Source: Neobacillus cucumis (GTDB taxonomy: Bacteria; Bacillota; Bacilli; Bacillales_B; DSM-18226). Taken from it: a stretch of DNA of 64,000 bases. A model generated the notes under the pieces. The model was not told the DNA's origin. It made no database searches and worked only from the letters and a program-made list of their open reading frames with translations. A program made the position numbers and the translations under genes. Shown piece by piece: positions 19,928 to 28,175 of this stretch (its first letter is position 1; every line of letters starts with the position of its first letter). The stretch spans positions 1 through 64,000 of the forward strand of contig NZ_JAEHGC010000015.1 in assembly GCF_016107705.1 (NCBI RefSeq), in the 5' to 3' direction.

Positions 19928-20616
19928 AGCGGCTGGGCCTCTTCAACAGCGATGTAGCCTTGTCCCACCTTGGTTTCAATATATTGCCCAAGACTAAGTT
20001 CATCGAGTTTTTTCCGCAGGCGGTTGACGTTGACGGTTAAGGTGTTGTCACTGACAAAGCGCTCATCGTCCCATAAGCTTTTGATTAACGCTTCACGGGT
20101 GACAATTTTATTTTTCTGCCCAATTAATTCTCTTAATATTAATATCTCATTCTTCGTAAGTTCAATCGAGCCCGCCTCAGTGGTCACCGTATTTTTTTGA
20201 TATTCCACAGCAGCGCCATTCCAAGTTTTGAACTGGACTTGTTCGGTATTGTAATTATAGACGCGCCGTAAAATCGCTTGGATCTTGGCAATCAGCACAT
20301 CAAAATGAAACGGCTTTTGGACAAAGTCATCCGCGCCAAGCTGCATGGACATCACCATGTCGGAAGGGTGGTCCCGAGAAGACAGAAAAAGGATCGGTAC
20401 ATTTGAATGGGATCGGATCATGCGGCACCAATGAAACCCATCAAATTTGGGCAGCTGGATATCAATGATCACTAAATCAGGTTTCACTTCTGTAAAGTCC
20501 TGCATCACATTGCTAAAATCCGTAACGCCAAAAACCTCATAAGACCAACCTGTTAACCTTTCTTTTATCTCATGATAAAGCGTTGCATCATCCTCAATTA
20601 GTAATAGTTTAAACAC
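19924..20616 (-). CDS. BceR-type response regulator (OmpR family)
   Basis: A 230-aa DNA-binding response regulator. The receiver has the phospho-acceptor Asp in LVIIDIQLPKFDGFHW and Lys in FVQKPFHFD; the C-terminal winged helix includes SDNTLTVNVNRLRKKLDEL. It aligns closely with BceR from the first residues FKLLLIEDD, so I use the GTG at 20616 rather than the GTG at 20628. First gene of a four-gene detoxification module; it would act at the operator before the ATPase gene. Confidence 0.9.
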   Translation of the reverse strand: MFKLLLIEDDATLYHEIKERLTGWSYEVFGVTDFSNVMQDFTEVKPDLVIIDIQLPKFDGFHWCRMIRSHSNVPILFLSSRDHPSDMVMSMQLGADDFVQKPFHFDVLIAKIQAILRRVYNYNTEQVQFKTWNGAAVEYQKNTVTTEAGSIELTKNEILILRELIGQKNKIVTREALIKSLWDDERFVSDNTLTVNVNRLRKKLDELSLGQYIETKVGQGYIAVEEAQPL

Positions 20617-20762
20617 AATGTTCACCACACTTTGTTATAGTTCCATACACAAATTGTATAGCAAAATTTACCTGTATGCCAGCAGTCCATAAAGAAGCAA
20701 GGCGGTATAGTGCTAGATAAGTGAATATCAAATAGTTAACGATATTTGAAGGAGGAATACCT

Positions 20763-20884
20763 ATGTATAAAAACGCTAATTGGCTGTGGGAATCGGGGGT
20801 TCAGTCGTAGCTGCCTTTTTTGGCGGCTTTTTCAAACAATGCCGCATAACTTTAAACACACAAGGCGATTTAGATACTAGCTAG
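20763..20884 (+). pseudogene. frameshifted YtxH-like small membrane protein
   Basis: GAAGGAGG precedes an ATG that opens MYKNANWLWESGVQS and stops. After a frameshift the same stretch reads LAVGIGGSVVAAFFGGFF, then KQCRITLNTQGDLDTS, a glycine-rich membrane helix like the start of YtxH-family proteins. Downstream, three copies of CAAGAATCT (20914-20942) may be what remains of the helical tail. No intact frame survives. Confidence 0.4.
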
Positions 20885-21204
20885 AATCTTAGAACAAGAA
20901 TTTTAGAAGCTTACAAGAATCTCAAGAATCTCTCAAGAATCTATATCTAGTGCATTTGTACAAATTGTTACGTTAGCCAACAATGCTAAAATAGTTCAAC
21001 AAGCTATGAGCGATTTTAGGACTAAACCTATTTTAGTTATCCCATTAAAGGGCACATTTTCTTAACAAGAAAGCGTCCTTCTTTATGTATTCGGCCATTT
21101 AATTTAATAAGAGATTGCATAAACCTTATAAAAATTGGATAATATGTTAAAATTTTCATGTATCATTTTTAAATAATTGTGAAAAGGGAGAGTGGAAATA
21201 TAAT

Positions 21205-21873
21205 ATGAGGAATAAAGCTTTTATTGATTTAAGTCATACTATTGAAGATGGTCTTATAACTTATAAAGGGTTACCTGCTCCAATAATCTGTGATTATCTA
21301 AGTCGGGAAGAATCTCGAAAACATTATGAAAAAGGTACAGAATTTCAAATTGGAAAAATAGAAATGGTCTCTAATACAGGAACTTATGTTGATGTTCCAT
21401 TCCATAGATATCATGATGGGAAAGATCTTTCAGAAACGACCATTGATAAAATGGCTGGTTTAGAAGGGATTATTGTTCATGTTGAAGAAAACAACAAAGA
21501 AATTGATGAAGAATTATTTAATGAACTTGATATTGAAGGAAAAGCTGTTTTAATTCATACAGGTTGGGACAAATATTGGAATACAGATCAGTATTTTGAA
21601 GACCATCCCTATTTAACCGAAAAAGCAGCCAAATATTTAGCAAATAAACAAGTTGCATTAGTTGGAATTGATTCTGTAAATATAGACGATACGTCAGGAA
21701 AAGCTCGCCCCGTACATACGGTTTTACTAAGACAAGAAATACTAATCGTTGAACACTTGTGTAATTTAAAGGGTCTCTCAAATAAGGACTTCTTATTTTA
21801 TGCCGTATCTCCTAAAATTAAGGGATTTGGAACCTTTCCTGTTCGAGCTTTTGCGGAAGTTTTAAATAAATAA
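21205..21873 (+). CDS. cyclase-family hydrolase with a variant metal motif
   Basis: A 222-aa member of the cyclase/kynurenine formamidase superfamily (start FIDLSHTIEDGL). The family metal motif HxGTHxDxPxH appears as NTGTYVDVPFH, so the first and second histidines are replaced by Asn and Tyr; Asp, Pro and the last His remain. The closing motif FPVRAFAEV is typical. The gene stands alone behind AAGGGAGAG. Substrate unknown: formylkynurenine is not supported by any neighbour. The replaced ligands may define a subgroup with another chemistry. Confidence 0.75.
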   Translation: MRNKAFIDLSHTIEDGLITYKGLPAPIICDYLSREESRKHYEKGTEFQIGKIEMVSNTGTYVDVPFHRYHDGKDLSETTIDKMAGLEGIIVHVEENNKEIDEELFNELDIEGKAVLIHTGWDKYWNTDQYFEDHPYLTEKAAKYLANKQVALVGIDSVNIDDTSGKARPVHTVLLRQEILIVEHLCNLKGLSNKDFLFYAVSPKIKGFGTFPVRAFAEVLNK

Positions 21874-22120
21874 GGTTAGGTGTGTATTAGTGTTGTAGAA
21901 AATAAATCAATCGTAGTATATTTTTTGTTCTGCAATTGGAGCCATTATTGAAAGTTATATGCATTATTAGAACAACAGTAATGTTTTGTTAATGCTGCAG
22001 GTTATTTTAAGAATATTGTCATGTTTCTACTTAAACTTAAATGAAATAAATGGTGCGTGATCAGCTTTTTGTTTATTAAACCAAACTAGCCAATAGAACC
22101 CTTATAGGTTGCTAGAGTTG

Positions 22121-22153
22121 CAGAAAAAGCTGTCATTTTGGCAGCTTTTTCTG
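22121..22153 (+). terminator. strong hairpin, probable terminator
   Basis: CAGAAAAAGCTG and CAGCTTTTTCTG form a perfect 12-bp stem with a 9-base loop; the T run lies in the descending arm. It is in a 590-base gap with no gene (21874-22510). Confidence 0.5.
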
Positions 22154-22260
22154 TGAAAATAAATGGAGAAATTAGGTGATTTGATTTTTATAAGGGAAAA
22201 AAGACAATAGAAAATAAAGATAGTCTTACCAGTATGGGGTGTAAGGGAAAATGAAAAACG

Positions 22261-22285
22261 CCTAGATGAATAATTTTCATCTAGG
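22261..22285. other. perfect 10-bp inverted repeat, possible minus-strand terminator
   Basis: CCTAGATGAA-TAATT-TTCATCTAGG. On the minus strand it is followed by CGTTTTTCATTTT, so it could stop transcription coming from the right. No minus-strand gene is visible there. Confidence 0.4.
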
Positions 22286-22510
22286 GGTGTGAGTCAACAA
22301 ATCATGTGTGTTTCTTATTACACTAAAGGGGTAGGTTTAAAAAAACGTGGCTGTCAAATGAAGGACTATTTGATGAGGAATCTAAGTAGTTTGCAGCTGA
22401 TATTTAGGTGATCAGTTTTAATCTAAAGCAGAAATACCTACAATACTTAAACTTCCAGAGTGGGGTTAAAGAACGTATTATATAAAATGATTACAAGGGA
22501 GGCGTTGTTT

Positions 22511-23212
22511 ATGATGCAGAAAACGATTTTACTTGTCGAAGATGATCCGGATATTAGTAATATGGTAAAAACATATTTAAATAATGAGGCCTTTAATGTT
22601 AAATGTGTTTTTGATGGCAACGAAGCAGTGCATGCCTTTAAGCATGAGCATTATGATCTGGTTTTGTTAGACTTAATGTTACCAAAATTAAATGGTATGA
22701 ACTTTCTTCAAATGGTGCGGACTAGGAGTTACATTCCCGTAATTATTATGTCAGCAAAAGATAGCGAAGTAGATAAAGCATTAGGGCTTGGTCTAGGAGC
22801 AGATGATTATATCACTAAACCATTTTCAATGGTTGAACTTACGGCAAGAGTGAAAGCGGTCATAAGAAGATCCACACAGTACATAGTCACTCAAATAGAA
22901 CGAAATACATCAATAATCAAAGTACATGAGATTGAATTGGATATGGAGAATCTTTGCGCGACAAAGAACGGCATTCAGATCAACTTAACATCAAAGGAAT
23001 GGAAGATTCTTTGTTTGTTTTTTGAAAACCAAAAGAAGGTCTTTACAAAAGAACAGATTTATCGTTCCGTCTGGGGTGACGATTACTATGGTGATGAAAA
23101 TATTATAAACGTTCACATAAGTCGACTGAGAGAAAAAATCGAGGATACCCCATCGAAACCTGCCTATATTAAAACAATATGGGGGATCGGGTACAAGCTG
23201 GGAGAATTTTAA
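22511..23212 (+). CDS. OmpR-family response regulator (YcbL-like)
   Basis: A 233-aa two-component regulator: receiver with Asp in LVLLDLMLPKLNGM and Lys in YITKPFSMVEL, then a winged-helix domain ending in IWGIGYKLGEF. The frame extends 17 codons upstream, but GGGAGG at 22497-22502 fits the ATG at 22511. The kinase gene begins on the base after its stop codon. Order and sizes of this and the next three genes match B. subtilis ycbLMNO, a poorly studied peptide-resistance-type module. Confidence 0.9.
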   Translation: MMQKTILLVEDDPDISNMVKTYLNNEAFNVKCVFDGNEAVHAFKHEHYDLVLLDLMLPKLNGMNFLQMVRTRSYIPVIIMSAKDSEVDKALGLGLGADDYITKPFSMVELTARVKAVIRRSTQYIVTQIERNTSIIKVHEIELDMENLCATKNGIQINLTSKEWKILCLFFENQKKVFTKEQIYRSVWGDDYYGDENIINVHISRLREKIEDTPSKPAYIKTIWGIGYKLGEF

Positions 23213-24148
23213 ATGATTACTGTATTAAGCTGTATCATAATTGTCCTTCTTATTTGTATAATCTATCAATATCAATCAAATAATGGAAGAAAAAAGAGTC
23301 TTACTTATATAGCAGAAAAACTAAAACAGATCAAAGCCTCACAATCAAGTGAGAGAATTCTCATCGTAACTGATGATAAGCAACTCATTGAAATGTTAGA
23401 TTATTTAAATCAAATTGTCGATGGCTATCAAGAAAATGTACGTCACTATAAAAAAATGAAAGCCTCGATGAAACGGATGTTGGCGAATGTCTCTCATGAT
23501 CTTAAAACGCCGCTTACAGTGATCTCAGGATATATGGAAATGCTTCAAAATCAACCTAAAATTGATGAACAAGAAAGAGTACGGTTGCTAAAACAGGTAC
23601 ATAGTAAAACATTAGAACTCATTACGTTATTGAATACATTTTTTGACTTGACTAAGTTAGAATCCGGTGATACGGATATTCCTCTTGAAAAAGTTAATTT
23701 AACTGAGATCTGTAAAAATAATATTCTATTGTTCTATGAATGGATCCAAAATAAAGGGTTGGAAGTGGTCATTGAGATACCAGAAAAGCCAGTTTTTGCC
23801 CTTGGTAATGAAGAAGCAATAAACCGTGTATTATATAACTTGATTTCAAATGGTCTTCGCTATGGTGCGGATGGAAAGATGATCAGTTTAAAGATGTTTT
23901 ATGATGAAACGAGGGTCTATGTCGAAGTTTCCGATAAAGGAAAAGGAATTAATGAAACCGAGCAGGAGCGTGTATTTGAACGTATGTACACGCTTGAGGA
24001 ATCGAGAAATAAAGCCTTCCAGGGCAGTGGTCTAGGTTTAACCATTACAAAAAGACTGGTTGAAGAAATGCAAGGAGACATTTCAATACAATCCATACCA
24101 TTTGAAAAAACGTCATTTGCATTTTCATTGAAACGTCTCAATAAGTAG
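23213..24148 (+). CDS. histidine kinase with one membrane helix (YcbM-like)
   Basis: A 311-aa kinase. One N-terminal helix (about 3-20) anchors it and there is no sensor domain. The H box is ANVSHDLKTPLTVISGYMEM, followed by an N box (VLYNLISNGLRYG), DKGKGI and GSGLGLTI. It is adjacent to the response regulator without a gap. The minimal input side suggests that it detects its signal in the membrane or through the ABC transporter downstream. Confidence 0.9.
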   Translation: MITVLSCIIIVLLICIIYQYQSNNGRKKSLTYIAEKLKQIKASQSSERILIVTDDKQLIEMLDYLNQIVDGYQENVRHYKKMKASMKRMLANVSHDLKTPLTVISGYMEMLQNQPKIDEQERVRLLKQVHSKTLELITLLNTFFDLTKLESGDTDIPLEKVNLTEICKNNILLFYEWIQNKGLEVVIEIPEKPVFALGNEEAINRVLYNLISNGLRYGADGKMISLKMFYDETRVYVEVSDKGKGINETEQERVFERMYTLEESRNKAFQGSGLGLTITKRLVEEMQGDISIQSIPFEKTSFAFSLKRLNK

Positions 24149-24153
24149 CTTCT

Positions 24154-24175
24154 TAAGATTTTTGTAAGAATTTTG
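24154..24175 (+). promoter_or_regulatory. tandem 11-bp direct repeat, probable response-regulator operator
   Basis: TAAGATTTTTG is followed directly by TAAGAATTTTG. Two head-to-tail copies one DNA turn apart are the usual target of OmpR-family dimers. The repeat lies between the kinase stop and the transporter genes, so the cognate regulator probably activates the ABC genes here. Confidence 0.5.
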
Positions 24176-24236
24176 ACAGAAAAAAGCAAGGGTCGCTTGC
24201 TAGAATGAAAACAGTTAGAAAACGAGGAGGGTCATC

Positions 24237-25160
24237 ATGGACTATGTTGTACAGACAAGAAATTTAACAAAAACTTTCCAAGGGCATGATGTTGTGTCCC
24301 ATGTAACAATGAACATTAAACAAGGTGAGATTTACGGATTCCTTGGACCGAATGGTGCAGGTAAGTCAACAATTATGAAGTTGCTAACCAATATGATTAA
24401 GCCTTCACATGGCGAGATCACCATCTTCGGAGAACCTCTCAAACATAATTCTTTCGATTACTTGAAGAGAATAGGCAGTATGATCGAATATCCCATTTTC
24501 TATGAGAAAATGACTACAATGGAAAATTTAGAACTGCATTGTTCTTATATGGGATACCACAGCAAGCAGGCGATTCGTGAGGCTTTGGATCGAGTGGGTC
24601 TTGAAAATGTCGAGAATAAGCTGCCAAAAGACTTTTCACTAGGGATGAGACAGCGTCTTAGTGTCGCCAGAGCGATTATCACAAAGCCGGAATTCTTGAT
24701 TCTGGATGAGCCCATTAATGGATTGGATCCTGCTGGGATTAAGGCTATGAGAAAGTTATTCAAAATGCTTAATCAAGAATACGGTATGACTCTTTTAATT
24801 TCCAGCCACATCATTGGTGAAATTGAGCAGATTGCAGACACAATCGGTGTCATTAAAGGCGGCAAACTAATTGAAGAGGCGTCAATGGCTACAATAAAGG
24901 CTAGAAATTCAGAGTACATAGAATTGGTAACCAGCAATCAAAGAAAAGCGGCTATGGTGCTGCATGATAAATTAGGTATTAATAACTTTAAGGTGGTCGA
25001 TGAACAAACTATTCGTATCTATGCCATAGAAGTACCTCAATCAAACATTTCTAAGACATTGATATTGGAAAATATCGATATTGAGTCTATTGATAAAAAA
25101 CGAACAACATTGGAAGAGTATTTTATAAAAAAAGTTGAGTTAGACCAAATCGTGAGTTAA
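24237..25160 (+). CDS. BcrA-type ABC transporter ATPase (YcbN-like)
   Basis: A 307-aa ATPase of the bacitracin/lantibiotic-immunity type. Walker A GPNGAGKST, signature FSLGMRQRLSVARA (LGMRQR in place of LSGGQ) and Walker B FLILDEPINGLDP are present, with a C-terminal extension of about 90 residues typical of BcrA/YcbN. A GAGGAGGG site precedes the ATG. It pairs with the following permease to export or exclude a hydrophobic peptide; the substrate is unknown. Confidence 0.9.
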   Translation: MDYVVQTRNLTKTFQGHDVVSHVTMNIKQGEIYGFLGPNGAGKSTIMKLLTNMIKPSHGEITIFGEPLKHNSFDYLKRIGSMIEYPIFYEKMTTMENLELHCSYMGYHSKQAIREALDRVGLENVENKLPKDFSLGMRQRLSVARAIITKPEFLILDEPINGLDPAGIKAMRKLFKMLNQEYGMTLLISSHIIGEIEQIADTIGVIKGGKLIEEASMATIKARNSEYIELVTSNQRKAAMVLHDKLGINNFKVVDEQTIRIYAIEVPQSNISKTLILENIDIESIDKKRTTLEEYFIKKVELDQIVS

Positions 25161-25220
25161 TTATCGTACGAAGCGAATAGTGGACGGAGTAACATTTTAA
25201 AAGTTAAGGAGCCGATCATA

Positions 25221-25919
25221 TTGTTTCATTTAATAAGACTTGAATCAAAAAAGTTTAAATTAGGATGGTTTGTCAAAGGTGCTATTCTTGCAAATATAAT
25301 CATTTTGAGTTTTTTATGTATCATCCCTGTCGTTGAAAGAAGTGAAGGTACCGAAATGTTTAAAGATGTGACAGAAATTTTTACGATAAGTGGAGCATGT
25401 GTTAGAGGTGTTTTTATCGTATTTGCGGCTGTACTTATTTCAAAAATGATTATTCAAGAGTTTAGGAATCGAACAATCCTCATTATGTTTTCCTATCCAA
25501 TTAATCGTAAAAAAATCCTGAGTACAAAATTGATTCTAATCGTATGGATGACATTCATTGCAATGACAATTTCTCATATAGTGGTGATTTTTGGTTTTAT
25601 TGGATTGAATCAAATCTTTCATTTGACTCCTGCAATTAGTTTAACTTCAAACGATGTTTTGGCGGAGATAATAAAAGTAATCATGTTTAGCTTGACGACC
25701 TCAGTAGCAGCACTCATTCCTCTATATTTTGGGATGAGAAAATATTCGACACCAGCAACGATAATTTCTTCACTTTTAATCGTTAGTGTGACATGCCAAT
25801 CAATAGGTCCGAATTTCTCATTAGCCAGTATTATTTATATTCCGCTTGCCTTGGCATTAATTGCTCTTAGTTTTGTTGTGTTAGCTATTCGGAATATTGA
25901 CCATATTGATTTAGATTAA
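25221..25919 (+). CDS. ABC-2 type permease (YcbO-like)
   Basis: Membrane partner of the preceding ATPase, 232 aa, with about six hydrophobic helices and the ABC-2 layout (IIQEFRNRTILIMFSYP after helix 2). The start is TTG at 25221, preceded by AAGGAG. Length and position match YcbO of B. subtilis. The next 900 bases hold only decayed sequence, so the operon ends here. Confidence 0.85.
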   Translation: MFHLIRLESKKFKLGWFVKGAILANIIILSFLCIIPVVERSEGTEMFKDVTEIFTISGACVRGVFIVFAAVLISKMIIQEFRNRTILIMFSYPINRKKILSTKLILIVWMTFIAMTISHIVVIFGFIGLNQIFHLTPAISLTSNDVLAEIIKVIMFSLTTSVAALIPLYFGMRKYSTPATIISSLLIVSVTCQSIGPNFSLASIIYIPLALALIALSFVVLAIRNIDHIDLD

Positions 25920-26023
25920 GTCGGATGTTCAGTGGTGATGTTTATCCGGTTTTGTTACATAAAAGAAAATAAAAACTCAGCATTTTTGAACTAGAATGAT
26001 CGTGTTCAGAAAAGGAGAGTTTT

Positions 26024-26179
26024 GTGACGAATGATCATACAAATCATATTTTTGACAGCAGTTATATTGGCCGGAACAAATGGAAAAGCCAAAAGAATTT
26101 TATTAAAATGAAAAAACAACCGAGGAATAATCACAGGGTGCGATGTTTCTATAGAGGAGGAACGCTTTTTTTTCTATAA
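26024..26179 (+). pseudogene. 51-codon frame, probable start of a lost membrane-protein gene
   Basis: AAGGAGA precedes a GTG that opens TNDHTNHIFDSSYIGRNKW and continues into low-complexity sequence before a stop. The opening resembles the N-terminus of a membrane protein, perhaps a CPBP-type protease (weak recollection). The frame loses sense after about 30 residues, so this is most likely a gene truncated by deletion. Confidence 0.3.
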
Positions 26180-26221
26180 ATAAACCTGATGATAGAAGTT
26201 CCTTGTTGTTCAATTAAAGGG

Positions 26222-26254
26222 TGCGATTGCTGAACAATAAGCAGTCGCTTTTTT
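26222..26254 (+). terminator. terminator-like hairpin in decayed region
   Basis: GCGATTGCT and AGCAGTCGC form a stem with one G-U pair and an 8-base loop, followed by TTTTTT. Its setting AAAGGGTGCGATTGCTGAACA is like a hairpin often repeated between Bacillus genes, which I recall but cannot verify. Confidence 0.5.
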
Positions 26255-26862
26255 ACTATACTGATCTGAATAGTTCTATAAATTATTGGATGTAAATAAT
26301 TAAGAAACCGGGTTAATCTTCTCATATGAAGATAGCTTGGTTTTAAATTTGGATGTGCAAAATAGCACTCTAATAAAGGTGGTATTATGTTATTCATATC
26401 GGAGAAGTGAATAGGAGAAATTGAACATAAACCTTGTTGGGCGCAGGATATTATGATTTTTTATGAGATAAAAAACGTTGGTCAATTTCTAACCAATGAT
26501 ACAAAAAAAGAGGCTCACCTTAGTTATAGCCTTCCAATGTTAAATAAACAGGAATTTATTACTTTAATAGATTAAAAAAACATTGATAATGTAAGCGCTT
26601 CCATTTATAATAAAAATGGGCTGGAAGGCAAGCGTGGCCATCAATGGTATCAAGCGAAGGATGGAGCTGATACTGGAGTAAGAGCTAAAAAGGTATTTAT
26701 TTTGTCTTTTTTAAGTAAGTAAGACGGACCTTTCCCGAAACACCATTTATCAAAGCAAAAAAGAATTGATTGATCAAAAAGAGAACGTTATATAGGGAAG
26801 TATATTAATTATTTGTAAAGATTAAACGAAGTCAGCAAAAATTTTATAAACCCTGATTTATA
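26255..26862. other. decayed intergenic stretch
   Basis: No intact gene. One 40-codon frame at 26453-26575 (MIFYEIKNVGQFLTNDT...) is followed in the same sense by a run reading NVSASIYNKNGLEGKRGHQW, then YQAKDGADTGVRAKK. I recognise neither. Together they look like a degraded coding region. Confidence 0.35.
26590..26603. promoter_or_regulatory. orphan cre-like site
   Basis: TGTAAGCGCTTCCA matches the CcpA consensus TGWNANCGNTNWCA at every defined position except the W at position 12. It lies inside the decayed stretch, so it may control nothing now or reflect chance in old coding sequence. Confidence 0.3.
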
Positions 26863-26928
26863 ATGAATTTGAATCTATATTGTCCAAAAAAGTTTTCGTA
26901 CTTCACTTTTCAGGGAGAGATGTGGATA

Positions 26929-27201
26929 ATGAATTTTTATGAAAAGTTGCCAACTGATTTTTTAATTGCTTTTTATAAAGAAATGATGAAAAACATTGAA
27001 AATGCAGTATTAACAAAAAACATGTATTATGAATTAAGTATAATGATTTCAGCTGCGAGTCAAAGGGGGATTACATTAGACAAACCATATGACTTTGAAC
27101 ACGTAGTGGATCAAGAGGCTTTGGATAATTTCATTCAATCAACGAATAAATGTACGAAATTTTTTCGGTTACCTCTTGTGAACTTTAACTTAGGAACCTA
27201 A
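26929..27201 (+). CDS. small hypothetical protein
   Basis: A 90-aa soluble, mostly helical protein (MNFYEKLPTDFLIAFYKEM..., NMYYELSIMISAASQRGI). The frame extends 22 codons upstream, but GGGAG at 26912 and the sequence character favour the ATG at 26929. I do not recognise the family. Amphipathic helices and the lack of cysteines or charged clusters suggest a small interaction protein. It converges with the Spo0E-like gene on the other strand, 47 bases away. Confidence 0.55.
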   Translation: MNFYEKLPTDFLIAFYKEMMKNIENAVLTKNMYYELSIMISAASQRGITLDKPYDFEHVVDQEALDNFIQSTNKCTKFFRLPLVNFNLGT

Positions 27202-27248
27202 AAAGAAATGCAAAGAAAATCCTTTTTATAAAATACAGGATTTTTTGA

Positions 27249-27428
27249 TCACACTTTTCGTGTAGGAATTTTCTGTAATTTTTGATATTCCGTAATAAGC
27301 TTAACTAATTTTTGACTGTAACAAAGGGTGTCATTGCTATTTAAGCCAGTTTCTTTCGCAATCAGGATCAAACTCTTTCTCATCTGATTGATCATGTTTT
27401 CTAATTCTTCGGCCTCTGCGTATATCAT
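27249..27428 (-). CDS. Spo0E-like aspartyl-phosphate phosphatase
   Basis: A 59-aa protein. It is a two-helix hairpin: EAEELENMINQMRKSLILIA, a GLNSNDTLCY turn, then SQKLVKLITEYQKLQK. This is the Spo0E family pattern; members dephosphorylate Spo0A~P or other response regulators and delay sporulation. The signature SQ[EK]LD reads SQKLV, so the Asp important for activity is Val. GGGGAG lies 7 bases before the ATG. A c-di-GMP-type riboswitch and terminator sit directly upstream, so expression is probably controlled by c-di-GMP. Activity is uncertain because of the D-to-V change. Confidence 0.8.
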   Translation of the reverse strand: MIYAEAEELENMINQMRKSLILIAKETGLNSNDTLCYSQKLVKLITEYQKLQKIPTRKV

Positions 27429-27494
27429 CCTAGCTCCCCTAATTTTTGCGTTTAATCATCATCTGATCAAACACAAATCCTTATTGTCAACGGC

Positions 27495-27520
27495 AAAAAA
27501 CACATTCTTTCAAGAATGCG
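27495..27520 (-). terminator. intrinsic terminator as riboswitch expression platform
   Basis: On the minus strand CGCATTCT and AGAATGTG form an 8-bp stem (one G-U pair) with a TGAA loop, followed by TTTTTT. It begins right at the end of the aptamer and ends 66 bases before the Spo0E-like ATG. Confidence 0.75.
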
Positions 27521-27606
27521 CTGGCAGCTGGCAAACGTCGTGAAATTCTCCACCTTAGTCCCTTTAGCTGTGCGTCATTACGTTTCCGTAATTTTGCCCT
27601 TATACA
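27521..27606 (-). promoter_or_regulatory. c-di-GMP-I (GEMM-type) riboswitch aptamer
   Basis: Minus-strand RNA features in order: GGGCAAA, a P2 hairpin ATTACG-GAAA-CGTAAT with GNRA tetraloop (27577-27592), GACGCACAGCTAAAGGGACT with AAGG following (27553-27576), a second arm, and GCCAGCTGCC (27522-27531) like the tetraloop-receptor strand. These are the conserved blocks of the GEMM-I class that binds cyclic di-GMP. It stands in front of a terminator and the Spo0E-like gene. Class assignment comes from motif memory, not a covariance search. Confidence 0.8.
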
Positions 27607-27628
27607 GTTTATTTATCTATCAATCAGT

Positions 27629-27634
27629 ATTATA
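27629..27634 (-). promoter_or_regulatory. probable -10 box for the riboswitch transcript
   Basis: TATAAT on the minus strand, about 30 bases before the aptamer. The region 17 bases further upstream has no clear -35 hexamer. Confidence 0.4.
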
Positions 27635-28118
27635 CAAAAAAGTGTTACATAATTGGCATATTTTTACTTGATTATTTTTAAAGATGCACTGTCGTCTTCA
27701 ATAAGTGAAAAAGTTACGGGTAGATTAACAAAAGGTGAAATCCTCTCTACAATATTTTTCCAACTGCAATTGGGTAAGTTTTTAAAAGCCTGTGACGATC
27801 AAAAAGTTTTAGTTGGTGTTTTGATGTTGATATATCTATCCATTTTGCCATGTAGATCAACTCCATTTTTTGAATATTGGATGAAGTAGAACACCGATAA
27901 GTTAATTAATAATAATTGGTGGACAGTTAATAAAAAAACCAATGTAACACTTAAAGGGTGTTTATATGGAAGAACGAGTGTCAATTAAGGCAGCTTTTCT
28001 TTTTGCCGAAGTGTGGAAAGGCAATCATTATAACGATGCCAATCAATAAGATGCTGAGAGCCATAAGCAATTGGTTACATTGATTCATCTTTGCCGTTGC
28101 TACCAGGAAAAGACAAAT
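27635..28118. other. intergenic stretch without a recognisable gene
   Basis: A 78-codon frame (27653-27889, plus) and a 61-codon frame (27799-27984, minus) overlap and neither has a good ribosome binding site or known motif. A 27-codon frame at 27966-28049 has AAAGGGTG before its ATG but no recognisable product. I take all three as non-coding or decayed. Confidence 0.4.
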
Positions 28119-28164
28119 AAAGCTTACCTTAGTATTCATCAACACAGCGAATAAGGTAAGCTTT
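28119..28164 (-). terminator. terminator of the malic enzyme gene
   Basis: AAAGCTTACCTTA and TAAGGTAAGCTTT form a perfect 13-bp stem. On the minus strand TTTATTTGTCTTTT follows; on the plus strand GGTTTTT follows, so it may work in both directions. Confidence 0.8.
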
Positions 28165-28175
28165 GGTTTTTAGAT

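Noticed and set aside
26149..26397. 82-codon minus-strand frame
   Set aside because: It runs through a terminator-like hairpin and has no ribosome binding site or coherent composition.
27653..27889. 78-codon open frame
   Set aside because: No ribosome binding site, no recognisable motif, and it overlaps an opposite frame of equal quality as well as the riboswitch promoter region.
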